Assembly (NCBI GenBank): GCA_037179385.1
Contig: CM074190.1
Coordinates: forward strand, 8,147,784 to 8,211,783
DNA length: 64,000 nt
Source of the DNA: Holothuria scabra
Lineage: Eukaryota > Echinodermata > Holothuroidea > Aspidochirotida > Holothuriidae
Reading direction: 5' to 3'
The first letter of the stretch is position 1, and every line of letters starts with the position of its first letter. This document shows positions 62,690-64,000 of this stretch, in pieces. A program made the position numbers and the translations under genes. Under the pieces are notes generated by a model. The model saw only the letters and a program-made list of their open reading frames with translations, made no database searches and was not told where the DNA came from.

Positions 62690-64000
62690 TGAAATGTACT
62701 GGGCAAACATTTTTGCTGGGAACCTCAGTACAGCTTCTGATTTGAGTCTTGTTGCCTCTATATTGAGGTTAAAGTTTAGAAATTACATTAAAACTATCTC
62801 CTGAAATCCAATGATCATTTCTCTTAATTGACTGATCCAATGCTTTTTAGAATGATGTGATGAGATACTGTAAATATCCATCCTTCATTTTAACCCAAAC
62901 TTTCTAACATGTTTGAAACCAAAATTGTGGAACATCAGCAAAGTTTCTCAAATGGTTGGACATTTCGAAATAATTGGAAATATTGGCTGTTACTCCAGTG
63001 AAGCCAGTCAAAATGCACGATACATATACTGGATGTTAACTTGTTAGCGATCAGTTATGTGCCTGCACCCATCACTTTGGTCCCATTAACACCGCATAAT
63101 GATTGGTCTAACAGTACCCCCACTCTTTCTGCCCTGAAATTTTTAAGGGTGGAAAGCAAAATTTGAACCAGCATGTTTATCTAATAACTTTTGAGCTTTC
63201 ACTTTCAAATCCAAGTGGATTTTGTGGTACTTTATAGGCCCAAACCACAACTTTTATGAAAGTGGGCTGGCATTAAGCCCTTTTCATGGGCACTATTCCG
63301 GGCAAGCACTGTGTGCAACTTGTGGGTGACAATTTTTGCTGCCCCCAGGTAGCACGGACCCAGCCGCATCTCACCCATATCTTGCCCACAAGTGCTCACT
63401 TAAGTCAAATTTGCCCCCAGCCTTGTTTTGAACATGCTCAAAACTTGTTCCAGGTGAACTGCCGGTGTTTTCTAGTAGAGGTTCCCCGTAGCAACTACAA
63501 GCCACCAGCAATTAAACCGCTTGAAGAACGTAGGTTGGTCTTAGACCATGTGGCAATTTCGCACGAGCGTTTATCAGATGTGGGCATGAAGTGTGCATTT
63601 TATGGGCAAGAAACGGTGTTGGTATTGCCAACTTGGGTTCAGTGTCAATTCTGCTAGTAAGAAGCAAGGAAAGTGAGGGCTTTCTGCAGGCAAGTTGCTG
63701 GTGTTCTCTGACCACCTCTGCCATGTGCTTGCCATCGGCATGCGCAAACCTCGCTCGTTCAAGTAACTCCCAAGCAGGAGTCACATAACTTGCATGTAAG
63801 TAACCAGCAGAGCCCGTAAGTGTCTGTGAGTTAACACAAAACTTTCTTGCATGTGGCACGCATGTCACACAGAGACCATGTTAAAAGCATGCAAGTATCA
63901 CAGTGTCACACATCAAACACACAAGAACCATGTAAAACAAATCTTAACCTGCCCACAGAATTTTTCCTTTGTGCAACACAATTCTTGCCTTCAACAAGCT
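62690..64000. other. Right edge, no gene recognised
   Basis: A 123-codon frame at 63286-63657 and overlapping minus-strand frames at 63512-63868 show no domain. Words of the type TTGCCCACAAG and CTTGTGGGTGACA near 63315-63395 and GCATGTGGCACGCATGTCAC suggest a low-grade repeat. Confidence 0.4.

Noticed and set aside
63286..63868. 123- and 118-codon frames near the right edge
   Set aside because: Opposite-strand overlapping frames without domains, in apparently repetitive sequence.

Overview
The window is eukaryotic, from an invertebrate deuterostome. AT-rich DNA, GT-AG introns of 0.2-5 kb, dense small transposons and the recurring TAGGCCTA word suggest an echinoderm (possibly a sea cucumber), but the species assignment is inference. 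There are no bacterial features, CRISPR arrays or operons. The main content is one intron-rich gene on the plus strand, recognisable as SAP130, the Sin3A/HDAC corepressor subunit. I could place 17 coding exons between 12647 and 36027. Reading phase is kept across all 16 introns, and the exons give 1,115 codons from the first internal ATG to a TGA at 36025-36027. The strongest matches to vertebrate SAP130 are the ASPRPSILRK motif (exon 10) and the C-terminal domain (exons 14-17). Upstream and divergent is the first coding exon of MED11 (Mediator head subunit) at 4654-4732, minus strand; the rest of MED11 is not visible. Near the right edge, 61019-61066 looks like the first coding exon of another plus-strand gene that I cannot identify. 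Layout: 1-4600 is occupied by inverted and nested copies of a transposon family with long terminal inverted repeats and 8-9 bp target duplications. 4733-12646 is the intergenic/5' region of SAP130, with TTAA-flanked small transposons. 12647-36027 is the SAP130 gene; its introns hold MITEs, tRNA-derived SINE-like sequence, two minisatellites and an AGGTCA-rich repeat. 36028-36828 is probable 3' UTR and flank, followed by an intact-ended hAT-type element (36837-38144) with an 8-bp duplication. 38153-60500 is gene-poor repeat territory: a decayed Helitron-type ORF (about 41400-42100), two nested giant inverted repeats (arms 43501-45000/54316-55677 and 48812-50191/50990-52357), a repeated box with palindromic halves (GGAGCGCCACCA...TTGGCGCGGAGC), a small element with a 9-bp duplication at 57562-57859 and a recent 367-bp tandem duplication at 59294-60021. 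No defence or biosynthetic system was found. The most unusual material is the nested inverted-repeat architecture and the transposons whose ends and target duplications can be read directly.
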